This document shows, one piece after another, positions 61,948 to 64,000 of a DNA stretch of 64,000 nt (position 1 is its first letter; each line of letters begins with the position of its first letter). The notes beneath the pieces were generated by a model, which saw nothing but the letters and a program-made list of their open reading frames with translations, was not told the DNA's origin and did no database searches. This stretch comes from Nostoc piscinale CENA21 (GTDB lineage Bacteria > Cyanobacteriota > Cyanobacteriia > Cyanobacteriales > Nostocaceae), in contig NZ_CP012036.1 of the NCBI RefSeq assembly GCF_001298445.1, positions 6,139,525 to 6,203,524 of the forward strand, given 5' to 3'. The position numbers were made by a program, and so were the translations under genes.

Positions 61948-64000
61948 TTAATTACCAATAACTAATTCCCAACTGTTTAATCTACCAACATCTTGTGGTG
62001 CAGCATCGATGAGCCACAATTGCCAGCGCCCTTGCCCAGATATGGATAGTAACTGCTTGAGGGCTGGATGCGATCGCACATTATAAGTCATCTGCGAGTT
62101 AGTCCGTCTGCCTAAAGTCCGGTTTTGTAACAAAACTGACTGATTATTCGGCGCTATTAAGTAAATTTCTACATCGCCTAAAAAATCGTGCGAGACATTC
62201 ACACTTACTTGAATATCTTTAACTACGATATCCTCGTTAATGGCGATCGCACTTTTTACACCTTGGCGATCATTATCTGGAATGCCTACAGAGTTGGGAT
62301 TACTCACCCGCAACTGTTGGCTCACAAGTGATGTGCCTTCTCGCATTTGCTTGGCAACTTGGACGGCTTTAGCGGCGTTGACTTTGCCATAGCCAAACCA
62401 TTGGGAATGACCATTACCATTGTAAGTCCCCCCTTTGAGACCTAATTGCGGGTCGGGATTCGGGTCAACTATTTTATCAGTAGTTTCTTGTAAGATGCGT
62501 TTAACTTGTTGAGCAGTTAAATCGGGATTCGCCGATAAAACTAAAGCCGCTACTCCAGCCACCACAGGCGTAGCACTAGAAGTCCCACCAAAACTACTAG
62601 TAAAATTGCCTTTGTCGTAACCTGCGGCTCCTAATTGGTCAGTGGTGAATACACCCAACCCGTTAAGATAAGCAGCGATCGCAGGTTGTGTATACACATA
62701 ACCCTTTTCTGGAAATGACATTCCTGGCGGCGCATTATTACTAGGCGCACATACAGCAATACTATCTCCCCAATTACTGTAAGCCGCTTTCTTATTCAAA
62801 CTAGTGGAAGCCGCAACAGTAATCACATCAGGATGTACCGCAAAACCACTGAGCCATTCGGTTTTACCTTGTAAAATTTTATCAGGCCAAGTTTGTTCAA
62901 TCACACTACCATTAATTGGACGGTTGGCATTACCAGCAGCAAAACAAATCACACATCCTTTTCCTTTCCTGCCTTTGGTGGCTGCGCGGGTAATGGCCGC
63001 CCGTTGCCGCAAAGACAAGGGGAAATACACAGCCGAAGCTCCCCAACTGCAAGAAATTACACTTGCACCCTTGTCAATTGCCCAATTAAAAATTTGCTCA
63101 ACAGATTCATCATCTAAATAACCAGTAGTACGGATGGGCATAAATGCACAACCAGGAGCCACCCCCACAATACCAGAACCATTTTCTTCCGCAATGGCTA
63201 CCCCAGCGCAAGCTGTCCCGTGGCTAGTTTCTCTAGCATCTGGTAAAGGTAGAAAATCATTTTGTTTCAAATCTCTAGGGGCAACAACTTTACCTGAACC
63301 TTGAAAATCAGGATGATTCAAATCAAAAGAATCATCCACCACAGCCACAACAACAGAACGGACACCGCGAGTAATATCCCAAGCTTTTTCGACTGAGATA
63401 TGGGAACCTAATACTAAATCCTCACCGCCGCTATGGTTTAAGTACCACTGTTGGGTATAAAGCGGGTCACGGGGTTTGTAGTGTGTTTCGCTATTAATGA
63501 TAATGTTAGGTTCAGCAGCTAACACTTCTTTGAGTCCTTGCAGTTGGTTAGTAATTTTAATTGGGTTGTCTGTAGCTTGTTTACTAACCAAAAATACGAA
63601 AGTGTTAGGGATGCCCAGAACAGGCTTATCTGGAATTAAACTATATGCACTGGCGATCGCATTAATTCTAGGCGCTGCTATCTCTTCTAAAAATTGAATA
63701 GTAATTTGGTCGCCCAAGTAAACAAAAGTCCCAGGATTATTTTTAATAGTGTAAACATGGCTGGCAAAGGCTACATTTTCCGCTGCGCGGGCTTGAGCCA
63801 TCGCCGCATCTAACTGGGCGGGTGCAACTTTAAATAATTCTAGTTGTGCTTGGGGAATACTTCGCTGCCAAATGCCCCAACTTACCTGAGATAATTGTTG
63901 AGGTGTAAAATCGTTAGCTGGGCGGATGGTGAAACGGTCTGTTGCTTTTTCTAACACTAATTCTTCACCACCGCGTTGCAGAACAAATCCCAAATTGCTG
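61948..64000 (-). CDS. prcA: Subtilisin-family (S8) Ca-dependent protease, PrcA-like, 5' end cut by window edge
   Basis: The frame is open to the right edge, so the N-terminus lies beyond 64000. Visible parts: an N-terminal prodomain (about the first 180 residues, YKPRDPLYTQQWYLNHSG marking its end), the S8 catalytic domain with Asp in VVAVVDDSFDLNHPDF, His in SHGTACAGVAIAEENG, and Ser in FGGTSSATPVVAGVAAL, and a C-terminal P/Homo-B domain (VSVNVSHDFLGDVEIYLIAPNNQSVLLQ). The layout and size match the calcium-dependent protease of Anabaena, PrcA. It resembles proprotein convertases more than plain subtilisins. A TTG at 63993 is not considered the start. Confidence 0.85.
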   Translation of the reverse strand, partial: SNLGFVLQRGGEELVLEKATDRFTIRPANDFTPQQLSQVSWGIWQRSIPQAQLELFKVAPAQLDAAMAQARAAENVAFASHVYTIKNNPGTFVYLGDQITIQFLEEIAAPRINAIASAYSLIPDKPVLGIPNTFVFLVSKQATDNPIKITNQLQGLKEVLAAEPNIIINSETHYKPRDPLYTQQWYLNHSGGEDLVLGSHISVEKAWDITRGVRSVVVAVVDDSFDLNHPDFQGSGKVVAPRDLKQNDFLPLPDARETSHGTACAGVAIAEENGSGIVGVAPGCAFMPIRTTGYLDDESVEQIFNWAIDKGASVISCSWGASAVYFPLSLRQRAAITRAATKGRKGKGCVICFAAGNANRPINGSVIEQTWPDKILQGKTEWLSGFAVHPDVITVAASTSLNKKAAYSNWGDSIAVCAPSNNAPPGMSFPEKGYVYTQPAIAAYLNGLGVFTTDQLGAAGYDKGNFTSSFGGTSSATPVVAGVAALVLSANPDLTAQQVKRILQETTDKIVDPNPDPQLGLKGGTYNGNGHSQWFGYGKVNAAKAVQVAKQMREGTSLVSQQLRVSNPNSVGIPDNDRQGVKSAIAINEDIVVKDIQVSVNVSHDFLGDVEIYLIAPNNQSVLLQNRTLGRRTNSQMTYNVRSHPALKQLLSISGQGRWQLWLIDAAPQDVGRLNSWELVIGN

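Noticed and set aside
63991..63993. TTG start for the PrcA-like protease
   Set aside because: The frame is open to the window edge and the TTG lies inside a plausible prodomain; the gene is treated as partial.

Overview
The window is chromosomal DNA of a filamentous, heterocyst-type cyanobacterium (Nostoc/Anabaena/Trichormus group). Evidence seen directly: very many HIP1 octamers (GCGATCGC), short heptamer tandem repeats (TGAGTGC, TGACAAA, AAAGTCA types) in gene gaps and even inside genes, and a gene set typical of the group: tocopherol cyclase, BioU-type biotin gene, a PrcA-like Ca-dependent protease, pilB-pilT-pilC, MurJ, and GAF-rich hybrid-free sensor kinases. Species is not assigned.

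Layout. 1-2.8 kb: 5' part of dhaM (PTS-type dihydroxyacetone kinase subunit), then a patch of small antitoxin-like, DUF433 and XRE regulator genes, including a tandem duplication of an XRE gene with its flank and a toxin gene cut short by a repeat. 2.9-8 kb: class II fructose-bisphosphate aldolase, a MITE-like element, a one-helix membrane protein, tocopherol cyclase, tRNA-Arg(CCU), a YdcF-like protein and DUF2288. 8.2-14 kb: an iron locus on the plus strand (Tat-exported multicopper oxidase, helix-hairpin-helix lipoprotein, ferritin-like protein, FTR1 permease), facing a SUKH pseudogene and a metal-siderophore-type binding lipoprotein. 14-22.5 kb: mobA, a second antitoxin with a toxin remnant, a DUF255 thioredoxin-fold protein, clpP, a degenerate kinase-TPR protein, a DUF433/DUF5615 toxin-antitoxin pair and a HEAT protein. 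22.7-30.4 kb: smc, PRC-barrel protein, a GT9 glycosyltransferase, metK. 31-45 kb: two orphan sensor kinases, a small beta-barrel, murJ, a pentapeptide protein, an LCP ligase, mannose-1-phosphate guanylyltransferase, YidD and an ABC1 kinase. 45-58 kb: an ABC-2 exporter pair, then the minus-strand grpE-dnaK-dnaJ-tusA-rsgA cluster, divergent from pilB-pilT-pilC. 58-64 kb: an unknown protein, bioU, an orphan HsdR_N-type nuclease, a Uma2 protein, and the PrcA-like protease running off the right edge.

The most striking cross-window signal is a set of single-base frame breaks in otherwise healthy genes: smc (A7), metK (A8), a GAF sensor kinase (A8) and the DUF433/DUF5615 junction (T6 on the coding strand) each carry one base too many in a homopolymer, and a GT9 glycosyltransferase lacks one base. 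Because smc and metK are normally essential, the choices are assembly/sequencing error, polymerase slippage that restores the frame, or a real decay process; the sequence alone cannot decide. The best candidate for an under-described functional system is the iron locus at 8.2-12.3 kb, which pairs a multicopper oxidase with an FTR1 permease (a Fet3/Ftr1-like logic) and adds a lipoprotein of unusual architecture.
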